Positions 14,587-21,568 of a stretch of 64,000 bases of DNA are shown in pieces. The first letter of the stretch is position 1; each line of letters begins with the position of its first letter. The position numbers and the translations under genes are program-made. Below the pieces are notes generated by a model that searched no databases, was not told the origin of the DNA, and saw only the letters and a list, made by a program, of their open reading frames with translations. Source of the stretch: Micromonospora cabrerizensis (GTDB lineage Bacteria > Actinomycetota > Actinomycetes > Mycobacteriales > Micromonosporaceae); the NCBI RefSeq assembly GCF_022230955.1, contig NZ_JAKKFI010000077.1, positions 1 to 64,000 of the forward strand, in the 5' to 3' direction.

Positions 14587-15492
14587 TCAGTCGGCGGCCA
14601 ACACCTCGGACAACGGCGCCGGCACCAGCCCCCGCTCGCGTAACCCGGCCAGGATGTGCGGCAACGCCTCATCGGTCATCGCGGCGTTCGCCTCGGTCAC
14701 ATGCATGATCACCACCGACCCCGGGCGGACGTGGTCCAGCACGGCCCGCACCAGCGGCTTCCACGCGGTCGCGAAGGGATCACCGCTGACCACGTCCCCG
14801 TCGACGACCGTCACGCCCAGCGGCGCCAGGGCGTCCAGCGTCGCCGCGTCGTGGCAGAGCCCCGGAAAGCGGAAGTACCGGGTCTGCCGACCCCCGTACG
14901 GCTTGATCACCTCGAACGTCTTCGCCACGTCGCCGCGCAACTCGGTCACCGGTTGCGAGGGCAGGTCGTAGCAGTCGCTGGTGAACGCCGCGTGCCCATA
15001 GGTGTGGTTGGCCAACTCGAAGCGCGGATTGTCGGCGATCCGCCGGGTGACGTCCGGGTACCGCTGCACCCACTTGCCGGTCAGGAAGAACGTGGCCGGG
15101 ACCTCGTCGCGCTCCAGCAGGTCGAGGATGCGCAGGTTGGCGTACGACTTGACCCGACCGGCACGCAGACTGGCCAGCATCCCGTCGGTCATGTCCGCGT
15201 CGAAGGTCAACGCGACCTTGTTACCGGTCCGCGGCCCGTGGTCCACCACCGGCGCCCTGGTCCCGGTCGTCGTCGCGCCCGGCACCGAGGCAACCGCCGG
15301 CGGCGACGGGACACCGACGGACGGCGCGACGGAAGGCGTGGATCGGCTCGACGAGGCGGACGAGCCGACGAAGACCGGCTGGTCCGAGGGCGGCACCCGG
15401 GACGCTTCACACCCGGCACTGCCGAGGATGGCCGCCACAACCAGTACGCCAAGAAACGGGCGAAGCCCAGCTCGGATCACGCCGCAGATCAT
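14587..15492 (-). CDS. Polysaccharide deacetylase lipoprotein (NodB domain, CE4)
   Basis: 301 residues. The N-terminus is a lipoprotein signal with lipobox LGSAGC (lipidated C28), followed by a Ser/Pro/Val-rich spacer to about residue 85, then a NodB domain. CE4 motifs seen: TFDADMTDG (D98, D100) and HTYGH (H163, H167), with FRFPG and VDGD further on. It should remove acetyl groups from cell-wall or extracellular polysaccharide on the outer membrane face. The C-terminal MHVTEAN motif resembles the usual LHD/MHD-type motif. It converges with the oxidoreductase gene; 28 bp separate them. A long inverted repeat lies 90 bp upstream of its start. Confidence 0.9.
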   Translation of the reverse strand: MICGVIRAGLRPFLGVLVVAAILGSAGCEASRVPPSDQPVFVGSSASSSRSTPSVAPSVGVPSPPAVASVPGATTTGTRAPVVDHGPRTGNKVALTFDADMTDGMLASLRAGRVKSYANLRILDLLERDEVPATFFLTGKWVQRYPDVTRRIADNPRFELANHTYGHAAFTSDCYDLPSQPVTELRGDVAKTFEVIKPYGGRQTRYFRFPGLCHDAATLDALAPLGVTVVDGDVVSGDPFATAWKPLVRAVLDHVRPGSVVIMHVTEANAAMTDEALPHILAGLRERGLVPAPLSEVLAAD

Positions 15493-15581
15493 CGCAGACG
15501 CGAATGCGTTTCACTGTCCCGTGCGTGCTGTCCTAAGGGGCTCGTGGGCGCGTGTCCCAGGCTCGCCCCAGCGGTGCCGTT

Positions 15582-15639
15582 CCGGTCAGCGACATACCTC
15601 AGAGGCATAAATATGACTCCGAGGTATATCGCTGACCGG
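15582..15639. repeat. 58-bp inverted repeat with AT-rich centre
   Basis: Arms 15582-15602 and 15619-15639 are complementary at 19 of 21 positions and flank a 16-bp spacer containing ATAAATATG. It lies between the ynfA stop and the deacetylase start, both leftward. It could be a terminator for ynfA, an operator for the deacetylase or a miniature mobile element; no target duplication is visible. Confidence 0.75.
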
Positions 15640-15691
15640 GGAAACACCGCCCGCCCGTGAGGTCACCGACCGCCCACAGCCACTGCGCGGG

Positions 15692-16033
15692 TCAGGCGGA
15701 ACCTCCGCGCGGGGCGTACATGATGACCGCGACGCCGAGCAGGCAGAACGCCGCGCCCGTCAGGTCCCACCGGTCCGGGCGGAAGCCGTCCACCACCATC
15801 GCCCAGGCCAACGAACCGGCCACGAACACCCCGCCGTACGCGGCCAGGATCCGGCCGAAGTTCGCATCCGGCTGGAACGTCGCCACGAACCCGTAACAGC
15901 CCAGCGCGACCACCCCGGCGGCGATCCACCACAGCCCGCGATGCTCCCGCCAGCCCTGCCAGATCAGCCAGGCGCCACCAATCTCGGCCAGCGCGGCCAG
16001 CGCGAACAACACCAGCGAGCGGAGCACTGTCAC
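15692..16033 (-). CDS. ynfA: YnfA/UPF0060 family small multidrug-resistance-like membrane protein
   Basis: 113 residues, four predicted transmembrane helices, the size and pattern of the UPF0060/YnfA family, relatives of SMR exporters. Family stretches visible include FALAALAEIGGAWLIWQGWRE and GRILAAYGGVFVAGSLAWAM. E. coli and Shigella YnfA have been linked to drug and dye efflux, but the role in actinomycetes is not known. GTG start at 16033. A strong hairpin just upstream (16062-16095) separates it from the csbD-like gene, so it has its own promoter in the short gap or depends on read-through. Confidence 0.9.
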   Translation of the reverse strand: MTVLRSLVLFALAALAEIGGAWLIWQGWREHRGLWWIAAGVVALGCYGFVATFQPDANFGRILAAYGGVFVAGSLAWAMVVDGFRPDRWDLTGAAFCLLGVAVIMYAPRGGSA

Positions 16034-16061
16034 CCGACGAGACTAGCCGTCACACACGCAG

Positions 16062-16095
16062 CGGGTCCCCGGGCGACGGTGCGCCCGGGGACCCG
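16062..16095. terminator. 14-bp perfect hairpin between csbD-like gene and ynfA
   Basis: Arms 16062-16075 and 16082-16095 are exact complements, loop ACGGTG. It lies 14 bp after the csbD-like stop (leftward reading). Confidence 0.85.
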
Positions 16096-16108
16096 TGAAC
16101 CGCTCAGG

Positions 16109-16303
16109 TCACTTGGTGAAGGAGTCCTTCACGTTGCGACCGGCGTCCTTGACGTTCTGACCGGCCTGCTTGGCGCGCGCGTCGCTCTGCTGGCTGGCGC
16201 CCTCGCCACGCATCCGCTCGTTGTCGGTCATGTCGCCCACGCGCTCCCGCGCGGCGCCGGCCATCTGTTCGGCCTTGTTCTTTGCCTTCTCGGCGAAGCT
16301 CAT
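16109..16303 (-). CDS. CsbD-like small stress protein
   Basis: 64 residues, hydrophilic and rich in Ala, Lys and Gln, beginning MSFAEKAKNKAEQMAGAARERVGDM, which is the start of many actinobacterial CsbD-family proteins. CsbD proteins are abundant general-stress proteins of unknown biochemical function, controlled by SigmaB in Bacillus. GGAGG lies five bases before the ATG at 16303; the 185-residue frame that contains it is not protein-like upstream of that ATG. A SigmaB-like promoter is visible 36-60 bp upstream. Confidence 0.8.
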   Translation of the reverse strand: MSFAEKAKNKAEQMAGAARERVGDMTDNERMRGEGASQQSDARAKQAGQNVKDAGRNVKDSFTK

Positions 16304-16338
16304 CGCGCCTCCTCGGTCTGGCGATTGTCCTCGCACGC

Positions 16339-16363
16339 TTGCCCGCTCTCCCGGTGCCGAAAC
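16339..16363 (-). promoter_or_regulatory. Possible SigmaB-type promoter of the csbD-like gene
   Basis: On the reverse strand GTTT (16363-16360) is followed after 15 nt by GGGCAA (16344-16339), near the GTTT-N14-16-GGGTAT consensus of SigmaB-type factors. The predicted start lies about 30 nt before the ribosome-binding site. Confidence 0.4.
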
Positions 16364-16460
16364 CGGCGGTGCCGGTCGGCACACCGCGTAAGGCATCCTA
16401 GGAAGATAGGTTGAGGGTGGGTCGCATGCCGTGCCCCCGCCACGATGGTTAACTGGCCGC

Positions 16461-17072
16461 ATGGGAGAGCTCCTGCTGATCCGGCACGGCGAAACCACCT
16501 GGAGCGCCAGCCTGCGGCACACCTCGTACACCGACCTGGAGCTGACCCCCGACGGCGAGCGACAGGCGCGCACCCTCGCCGCGTTCCTGGCCGGCCGGCG
16601 GTTCGTGACCGTGCTGGCCAGCCCCCGCTCCCGGGCCCTGCGCACCGCGCAGCTGGCCGGCCTCACCGTCGACGCCGTCGACGAGGACCTCAGCGAGTGG
16701 AACTACGGCGAGTACGAGGGCCGCACCACCGTCGACATCCACGGCGACCAGCCGCACTGGAACATCTGGACCGACGGCTGCCCCGGCGGCGAGTCACCCG
16801 CGCAGGTGGGTGAACGTGTCGACCGGGTGCTGGCCCGCGTCACCCCGCTGCTCGACCGTGGCAGCGTCGCGCTGGTCGGTCACGCGCACAGCCTGCGGGT
16901 GCTCGGCGCCCGCTGGATCGGCCTGCCCCCGTCCGCCGGCGGACGGCTCCGCCTGGAGACCGCCACGGTCAGCGCGCTCGGCCACGAGCACGGCCGTCAG
17001 GTCATCCTGCGGTGGAACCAGCCGGCTCCTCCGGCGCCCGGGACCGCGACCGACTCGGCGCCGCGACACTGA
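16461..17072 (+). CDS. Histidine phosphatase family protein
   Basis: 203 residues. Phosphoglycerate-mutase-like fold with the catalytic LIRHGETTWS at residues 5-14, the paired arginine region ASPRSRALRTAQLAG, the acid loop LSEWNYGEYEG and the second histidine in VGHAHSLR. Such proteins hydrolyse small phosphate esters in the cytosol; several actinomycete members act on sugar phosphates or alpha-ribazole phosphate, but nothing here distinguishes these. ATG at 16461 puts the RHG motif at the normal distance from the N-terminus. Its last 71 bases overlap the 3' end of the convergent Lrp gene. Confidence 0.9.
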   Translation: MGELLLIRHGETTWSASLRHTSYTDLELTPDGERQARTLAAFLAGRRFVTVLASPRSRALRTAQLAGLTVDAVDEDLSEWNYGEYEGRTTVDIHGDQPHWNIWTDGCPGGESPAQVGERVDRVLARVTPLLDRGSVALVGHAHSLRVLGARWIGLPPSAGGRLRLETATVSALGHEHGRQVILRWNQPAPPAPGTATDSAPRH

Positions 17073-17508
17073 TCTTCGGCGGCCGGTTCTCGTACGGGGT
17101 GGACAGCACCACCGTCGTCCGGGTCGTGACGTTCGCCGAGGTGCGGATCTCCTGCAACACCCGCTCCAGGTCGGCCGGGCTGGCCACCCGCACCAGGAGC
17201 ATGTAGAAGTCCTCCCCCGCCACCGAGTAGCAGGAGTCGATCTCGGGCAGGTGGGACAGCCGCTCCGGCGCGTCGTCCGGCTGCGACGGGTCGAACGGGC
17301 GGATCGCCACGAACGCGGTCAGCGGCAGGTCCAGCGCCTCGAACGAGACCCGGGCGGCGTACCCCTTGATCACCCCGCGCTGCTCCAGGCGGCGCACCCG
17401 CTGGTGCACCGCGGACACCGACAGCCCCACCTTCTCGGCCAGGTCGGTGTACGACAGACGGCCGTCGGCGGTCAGCGCGGCGACGATAGCGCGGTCGATC
17501 TCCTCCAC
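17002..17508 (-). CDS. Lrp/AsnC family transcriptional regulator
   Basis: 168 residues: N-terminal winged helix (IDRAIVAALTADGRLSYTDLAEKVGLSVSAVHQRVRRLEQRGV, described by its positions 4-46) followed by an RAM/AsnC ligand domain containing ALDLPLTAFVAIRP and VAGEDFYMLLVRVAS. The GTG at 17508 places the HTH at the usual distance; TTG at 17517 is an alternative. The protein continues about 20 residues past a typical Lrp, into Arg/Ser-rich sequence that overlaps the phosphatase gene in antisense. It precedes a fatty-acyl/amino-acyl dehydrogenase and a peptidase, suggesting control of amino-acid or peptide use; the kam dyad at 11476 is a speculative target. Confidence 0.88.
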   Translation of the reverse strand: MEEIDRAIVAALTADGRLSYTDLAEKVGLSVSAVHQRVRRLEQRGVIKGYAARVSFEALDLPLTAFVAIRPFDPSQPDDAPERLSHLPEIDSCYSVAGEDFYMLLVRVASPADLERVLQEIRTSANVTTRTTVVLSTPYENRPPKISVAAPSRSRSRAPEEPAGSTAG

Positions 17509-17616
17509 GGCGTGCAACCTACCGGGAAAACCGCCCGACTGCGACGCAGTGCCCGACGCGGCCACGCGGGCGGTGGGCCACGGCGAACCACCGCAGCCCA
17601 CCACCACGTGCCGTCC

Positions 17617-18759
17617 TCAGCTCTGGGCGAGGGCCCGCGAGATCACCAGGCGCTGGATCTGGTTGGTGCCCTCCACGATCTGCAACACCTTGGCCTCGCG
17701 CATGTACCGCTCCACCGGGTGGTCGGCCACGTAGCCCGCGCCGCCGAGCACCTGCACCGCGTCGGTGGTCACCCGCATCGCCATGTCGGTGGCGAAGAGC
17801 TTCGCCTTGGCCGCCTCGATCGAGTACGGGCGACCCGCGTCGCGCAACCGGGCCGCCGCGAGGGTCAGCGCGCGGGCGGCGGAGATCTGGGTCGCCGCGT
17901 CGGCCAGGAGGAAGCCGAGCCCCTGGAAGTCGATGATGGACCGACCGAACTGCTGCCGCTCCCGGGCGTAGGAGACCGCGTAGTCCAGGGCCGCCTGGGC
18001 CAGCCCGACCGCACACGCCGCGATGCCCAACCGGCCGGAGTCCAACGCGGACATGGCGATGGTGAAGCCCACGCCCTCGCCGCCGACCAACCGGTCCGCC
18101 GGCACCCGTGCCTCGTCGAAGGCGATCTGCGCCACCGGGGAGGCGCGCAGCCCCATCGTCCGCTCGGCCGCCTGCGGTGCGATGCCGGGAGTGCCCGCGT
18201 CGGCCAGCAGACAGGAGATCCCCTTCGGGCCGGGCCCTCCCGTGCGGCAGAAGACGTTGTAGAAGTCCGCCGACCACGCGTGGGTGATCCACGCCTTGGT
18301 GCCGGAGACCAGGTACGCGTCCCCGTCCCGAACCGCCCGGGTGCTCAGCGACGCCGCGTCGGAGCCGCCCTGCGGCTCGGAGAGGCAGTACGCGCCCAGC
18401 AACTCGCCACCGAGCATGTCCGGCAGGAGCTTGCGCTGCTCGTCGCTGCCGAACGCCGCCACCGGGTAGCAGGACAGGGTGTGCACGCTGACCGCCTCGG
18501 CGACCGCGAGCCAGCGGCTGGCCAGGATCTCCAGCACCTGCAGGTACACCTCGTACGGCTGGGCCGCGCCGCCGTACTCCTCGGGGTAGGGCAGGCCGAG
18601 CAGGCCGGCCCGGCCGAGGGTACGCAGCACCTCGCGGGGGAACTCGGCGCGCTCCTCGAAGGCGGCGGCCTTCGGCGCGAGCTCGCGGTCGGCGAGCTCG
18701 GTGGCGAGACCCAGCAGGTCGTGGGCCTCGTCGGTGGGAAGGATCCGGTCGACAGTCAT
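17617..18759 (-). CDS. Acyl-CoA dehydrogenase
   Basis: 380 residues, the normal length of a flavin-dependent acyl-CoA dehydrogenase introducing an alpha-beta double bond into an acyl-CoA. Signatures seen: YCLSEPQGGSDAA (FAD/substrate loop), GTKAWITHA, RQQFGR, and the C-terminal YMREAKVLQIVEGTNQIQR, whose Glu in IVEGTNQ is the usual catalytic base position. Substrate chain length cannot be told; short or branched chain is plausible next to amino-acid genes. Translation is coupled to the M24 peptidase by a four-base overlap. Confidence 0.93.
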   Translation of the reverse strand: MTVDRILPTDEAHDLLGLATELADRELAPKAAAFEERAEFPREVLRTLGRAGLLGLPYPEEYGGAAQPYEVYLQVLEILASRWLAVAEAVSVHTLSCYPVAAFGSDEQRKLLPDMLGGELLGAYCLSEPQGGSDAASLSTRAVRDGDAYLVSGTKAWITHAWSADFYNVFCRTGGPGPKGISCLLADAGTPGIAPQAAERTMGLRASPVAQIAFDEARVPADRLVGGEGVGFTIAMSALDSGRLGIAACAVGLAQAALDYAVSYARERQQFGRSIIDFQGLGFLLADAATQISAARALTLAAARLRDAGRPYSIEAAKAKLFATDMAMRVTTDAVQVLGGAGYVADHPVERYMREAKVLQIVEGTNQIQRLVISRALAQS

Positions 18760-19871
18760 AGCGCGATGAGCTCCGTGGGGGTGGTGTTGAGCCGTTGCAC
18801 GCCGTCCGTGGTGCAGACGACGATGTCCTCGATACGGGCGCCGTGTCGGCCCGCCAGGTAGATGCCCGGTTCGATGGAGAACGCCATGCCGGCCTCCAGG
18901 GGCCGGTCGTTGCCAGTCACCAGGTAGGGCTCCTCGTGACCGTCCAGGCCGATGCCGTGCCCGGTGCGGTGCAGGAACGCGGGGCCGTATCCCGCGGCGG
19001 CGATCGGCTCCCGGGCTGCGGCGTCGGCCGCCGCGCCGGTGACCCCGGGCCGCACCGCCGCGACCGCGGCGCGCTGGGCGTCGCGCAGCACCGCGTAGTA
19101 GTCCAGGAAGTCTGCCGGCGCCGGCCCGCCCACCAGGTAGGTGCGGGTGCAGTCCGAGCGGTAGCCCGATGCCATGGTGCCGCCGATGTCGACCACCACC
19201 GGCTCACCGACGCCGATCGGCCGGTCCGAGGTGCCGTGGTGCGGGCTGGCCCCGTTGGGGCCGGCCGCCACGATGACGAAGTCGACGCTGACGTGCCCGG
19301 CGGCGCGGATCGCCGCGGCGATGTCCGCGGCGACCTCGGCCTCGGTGCGACCCGGGCGCAGCCACTCACCCATCCGCAGGTGCACCTCGTCGATGGCCGC
19401 GCCGGCCTCGGCCAGCGCCGCCACCTCCGCCGGGGACTTGCGGATCCGCAGCTCACGCAGCACCTCCTCGGCGAGCCGCTGCGTGGCGTCGGGAAGCGCC
19501 GCGCGCAGTGCGAGGACCTGCTCGGCCCACATCCGGTCGGCCAGCCCCACCGCCGCCGGCGGGCCGTCGAGGGCGGCGACCACCAGGGGGTACGGGTCGA
19601 CGCCGTCGACGTGGTCGACGATGCGGACGCCGGTGGCCGGCGCGGGGGACGCCTCCGCCGCCGGGCGTTCCAGCCTCGGCACGATCAGGGTCGGTTCGCC
19701 CTCGGCGGGCAGCACCAGGCAGGTCAGCCGCTCCCCCGCGTGGGCGTCGTACCCGGTCAGGTACCGCAGGTCGGAGCCGGGGGTGAGCAGCAGGGCGTCC
19801 AGGCCGGCGGCGGCCGTGGCGCGCTGCGCGGCGATCAGCCGATCCGGCGGATACAGCTCGTCGATTCCCAC
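18756..19871 (-). CDS. M24 family metallopeptidase (Xaa-Pro aminopeptidase-like)
   Basis: 371 residues. Creatinase-like N-terminal domain and pita-bread catalytic domain with all five metal ligands visible: DIGGTMASGYRSDCTRTY (two Asp), HRTGHGIGLDGHE (His), FSIEPG (Glu) and GARIEDIV (Glu). It likely trims N-terminal residues before proline in the cytosol. The GTG at 19871 lies six bases after TAAGCT, the layout of a leaderless start. First of a two-gene unit with the acyl-CoA dehydrogenase, and divergent from the chitinase gene. Confidence 0.92.
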   Translation of the reverse strand: MGIDELYPPDRLIAAQRATAAAGLDALLLTPGSDLRYLTGYDAHAGERLTCLVLPAEGEPTLIVPRLERPAAEASPAPATGVRIVDHVDGVDPYPLVVAALDGPPAAVGLADRMWAEQVLALRAALPDATQRLAEEVLRELRIRKSPAEVAALAEAGAAIDEVHLRMGEWLRPGRTEAEVAADIAAAIRAAGHVSVDFVIVAAGPNGASPHHGTSDRPIGVGEPVVVDIGGTMASGYRSDCTRTYLVGGPAPADFLDYYAVLRDAQRAAVAAVRPGVTGAAADAAAREPIAAAGYGPAFLHRTGHGIGLDGHEEPYLVTGNDRPLEAGMAFSIEPGIYLAGRHGARIEDIVVCTTDGVQRLNTTPTELIAL

Positions 19872-19877
19872 CCCGTC

Positions 19878-19883
19878 AGCTTA
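19878..19883 (-). promoter_or_regulatory. Leaderless-type -10 element for the M24 peptidase gene
   Basis: TAAGCT on the reverse strand ends 6 nt before the GTG start and no ribosome-binding site is present. Confidence 0.45.
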
Positions 19884-19942
19884 ACGGTCGTTTGGGCAAA
19901 CCCCATATCGACACCGATCGTCGGAAAATCCATCGACGTTGA

Positions 19943-19972
19943 TTGACGCGGACAGTTAACACTCTTTAAGAT
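19943..19972 (+). promoter_or_regulatory. Sigma70-type promoter of the chitinase gene
   Basis: TTGACG (19943-19948), an 18-nt spacer and TAAGAT (19967-19972) in the only AT-rich part of the gap. The transcript would start near 19979, leaving a leader of about 95 nt that contains a hairpin at 20016-20044. Confidence 0.55.
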
Positions 19973-20015
19973 TTGGCTGCCTCGAGGCCCACCCGTCCCT
20001 GCGTCCCCCGCACCT

Positions 20016-20044
20016 CCCGCCCGCGACAACCCTGCGCGGGCGGG
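20016..20044 (+). promoter_or_regulatory. Hairpin in the chitinase leader
   Basis: CCCGCCCGCG (20016-20025) pairs with CGCGGGCGGG (20035-20044) around a 9-nt loop, about 30 nt before the ATG. It may influence translation or mRNA stability. Confidence 0.5.
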
Positions 20045-20074
20045 CGTCGTCCCCCGCCCACGGGAAGGCCCCCG

Positions 20075-21445
20075 ATGTCCTCACCTCTGCGCCGCGCCCT
20101 CACCGCCGGCCTCCTCGCGCTGGCCACCGCCGGCGCCACCCTCGCCATCACCCCCACCGCCGCGCAGGCCGTGGTGCTGCCGAACAACTTCAAGAGCGTC
20201 GGCTACATGCCCTCCTGGGCCGGCAACGTCAACACCATCCAGTACAACAAGCTGACCCACATCAACTACGCGTTCGTGCTGCCCAACAACGACGGCAGCC
20301 TGCGCGCGGTGGAGAACCCGAGCAAGCTCTCCTCGCTGGTCTCGCTCGCGCACGGCAACAACGTCAAGGTGTCGATCGCGGTCGGCGGCTGGAACGACGG
20401 CAACGACTCGGCCTTCGAGGCCCTCGCCGCCAACTCCGGCAGCCGCACCAACTTCGTCAACAACCTGATCAACTTCGTCAACCAGTACAACCTCGACGGC
20501 GTCGACATGGACTGGGAATACCCCGACCCGGGCACCTCGGCCAACAACTACACGGCACTCATGACGCAGCTCGGCAGCGCCCTGCGCAGCCGCGGCAAGC
20601 TGCTCACCGCCGCCGTGGTCTCCGAGGGCGGCAGCGTGCAGGGCGTGCAGACGGCCGTCTTCAACCAGGTCGACTGGCTCAACATCATGGCGTACGACGG
20701 CGGCAGCCCGCACGCCAACTACGACTGGTCGATCAACAGCATCAACCTGTGGAAGGCCCGGGGCCTGCCGGCCAGCAAGGCCGTGCTCGGCATTCCGTTC
20801 TACAGCCGCCCCGGCTACTTCACCTACTCCGCTCTGGTCGCGCTGGACCCGGCCAACGCCAACCGGGACTGCACCACGGCCGGCGGCGCGCAGCAGTGCT
20901 ACAACGGCATCCCGACGGTCAAGCGCAAGACGCAGTGGGCGCTGGCCAACGCCGGCGGCGTGATGAACTGGGAGCTGTCGCAGGACACCACCGGCTCGAC
21001 CTCGCTGGTCAGCGCCATGTACGACACGATCATGGGCGGCACCACGCCGCCGCCGACCGGTCGTACCGGGCAGATCACCGGCATCGGTGGCAAGTGCGTC
21101 GACGTGGCCGCGGCCAGTAGCGCCAACGGCGCCGCCGTCCAGCTGTACGGCTGCAACGGCACCAACGCGCAGACCTGGACCGTGGCCAGCGACAGCACGC
21201 TGCGGGCCCTCGGCAAGTGCGCCGACATCACCAGCGCCTCCACCGCCAACGGCGCGAAGGTCCAGCTCTGGGACTGCAACGGCAGCGGCGCGCAGGTCTG
21301 GCAGTCGCAGTCCAACGGCACGCTGCGCAACCCGCAGTCGAACAAGTGCCTGGACGCCAGCGACAACAGCTCCGCCGACGGCACCCGGCTGCAGATCTGG
21401 GACTGCTTCGCCGGCGCCAACCAGCGCTGGACGCTCCCGGCCTGA
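20075..21445 (+). CDS. Secreted GH18 chitinase with ricin-type (CBM13) lectin domain
   Basis: 456 residues. A Sec signal peptide (residues 1 to about 32, cleavage near AQA-VV) leads to a GH18 barrel with SVGYMPSW at the first strand, the SIAVGGW motif and the catalytic DGVDMDWE (141-148, E148 proton donor). A short Pro/Thr linker near residue 327 precedes three ricin-B repeats with cysteine pairs and QxW motifs (QTW, QVW, QRW). It should hydrolyse chitin outside the cell and bind polysaccharide. ATG at 20075 follows GGGAAGG; the longer frame has no signal peptide. Own promoter and a perfect 21-bp terminator, so monocistronic. Confidence 0.95.
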   Translation: MSSPLRRALTAGLLALATAGATLAITPTAAQAVVLPNNFKSVGYMPSWAGNVNTIQYNKLTHINYAFVLPNNDGSLRAVENPSKLSSLVSLAHGNNVKVSIAVGGWNDGNDSAFEALAANSGSRTNFVNNLINFVNQYNLDGVDMDWEYPDPGTSANNYTALMTQLGSALRSRGKLLTAAVVSEGGSVQGVQTAVFNQVDWLNIMAYDGGSPHANYDWSINSINLWKARGLPASKAVLGIPFYSRPGYFTYSALVALDPANANRDCTTAGGAQQCYNGIPTVKRKTQWALANAGGVMNWELSQDTTGSTSLVSAMYDTIMGGTTPPPTGRTGQITGIGGKCVDVAAASSANGAAVQLYGCNGTNAQTWTVASDSTLRALGKCADITSASTANGAKVQLWDCNGSGAQVWQSQSNGTLRNPQSNKCLDASDNSSADGTRLQIWDCFAGANQRWTLPA

Positions 21446-21452
21446 CGGTAAG

Positions 21453-21503
21453 GGGTAAGGGCCTCTTGTTGACGTAAATAATGTCAACAAGAGGCCCTTA
21501 CCC
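21453..21503. terminator. Perfect 21-bp hairpin after the chitinase gene
   Basis: Arms 21453-21473 and 21483-21503 are exact complements around GTAAATAAT. It starts 8 bp after the chitinase stop and also faces the convergent transporter gene. Its sequence (containing AAGGGCCTCTTGTTGAC) looks like a genome-wide repeated terminator type. Confidence 0.9.
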
Positions 21504-21568
21504 TGCCCCGCGCTCGGTTCGCTGTCCCAGCTCGCCAATTACCTGTTCGTGGCGGGGCCAGTGTCCGG

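Noticed and set aside
16810..18861. A 683-residue forward open frame
   Set aside because: Runs antisense through the Lrp and acyl-CoA dehydrogenase genes; no recognisable sequence.
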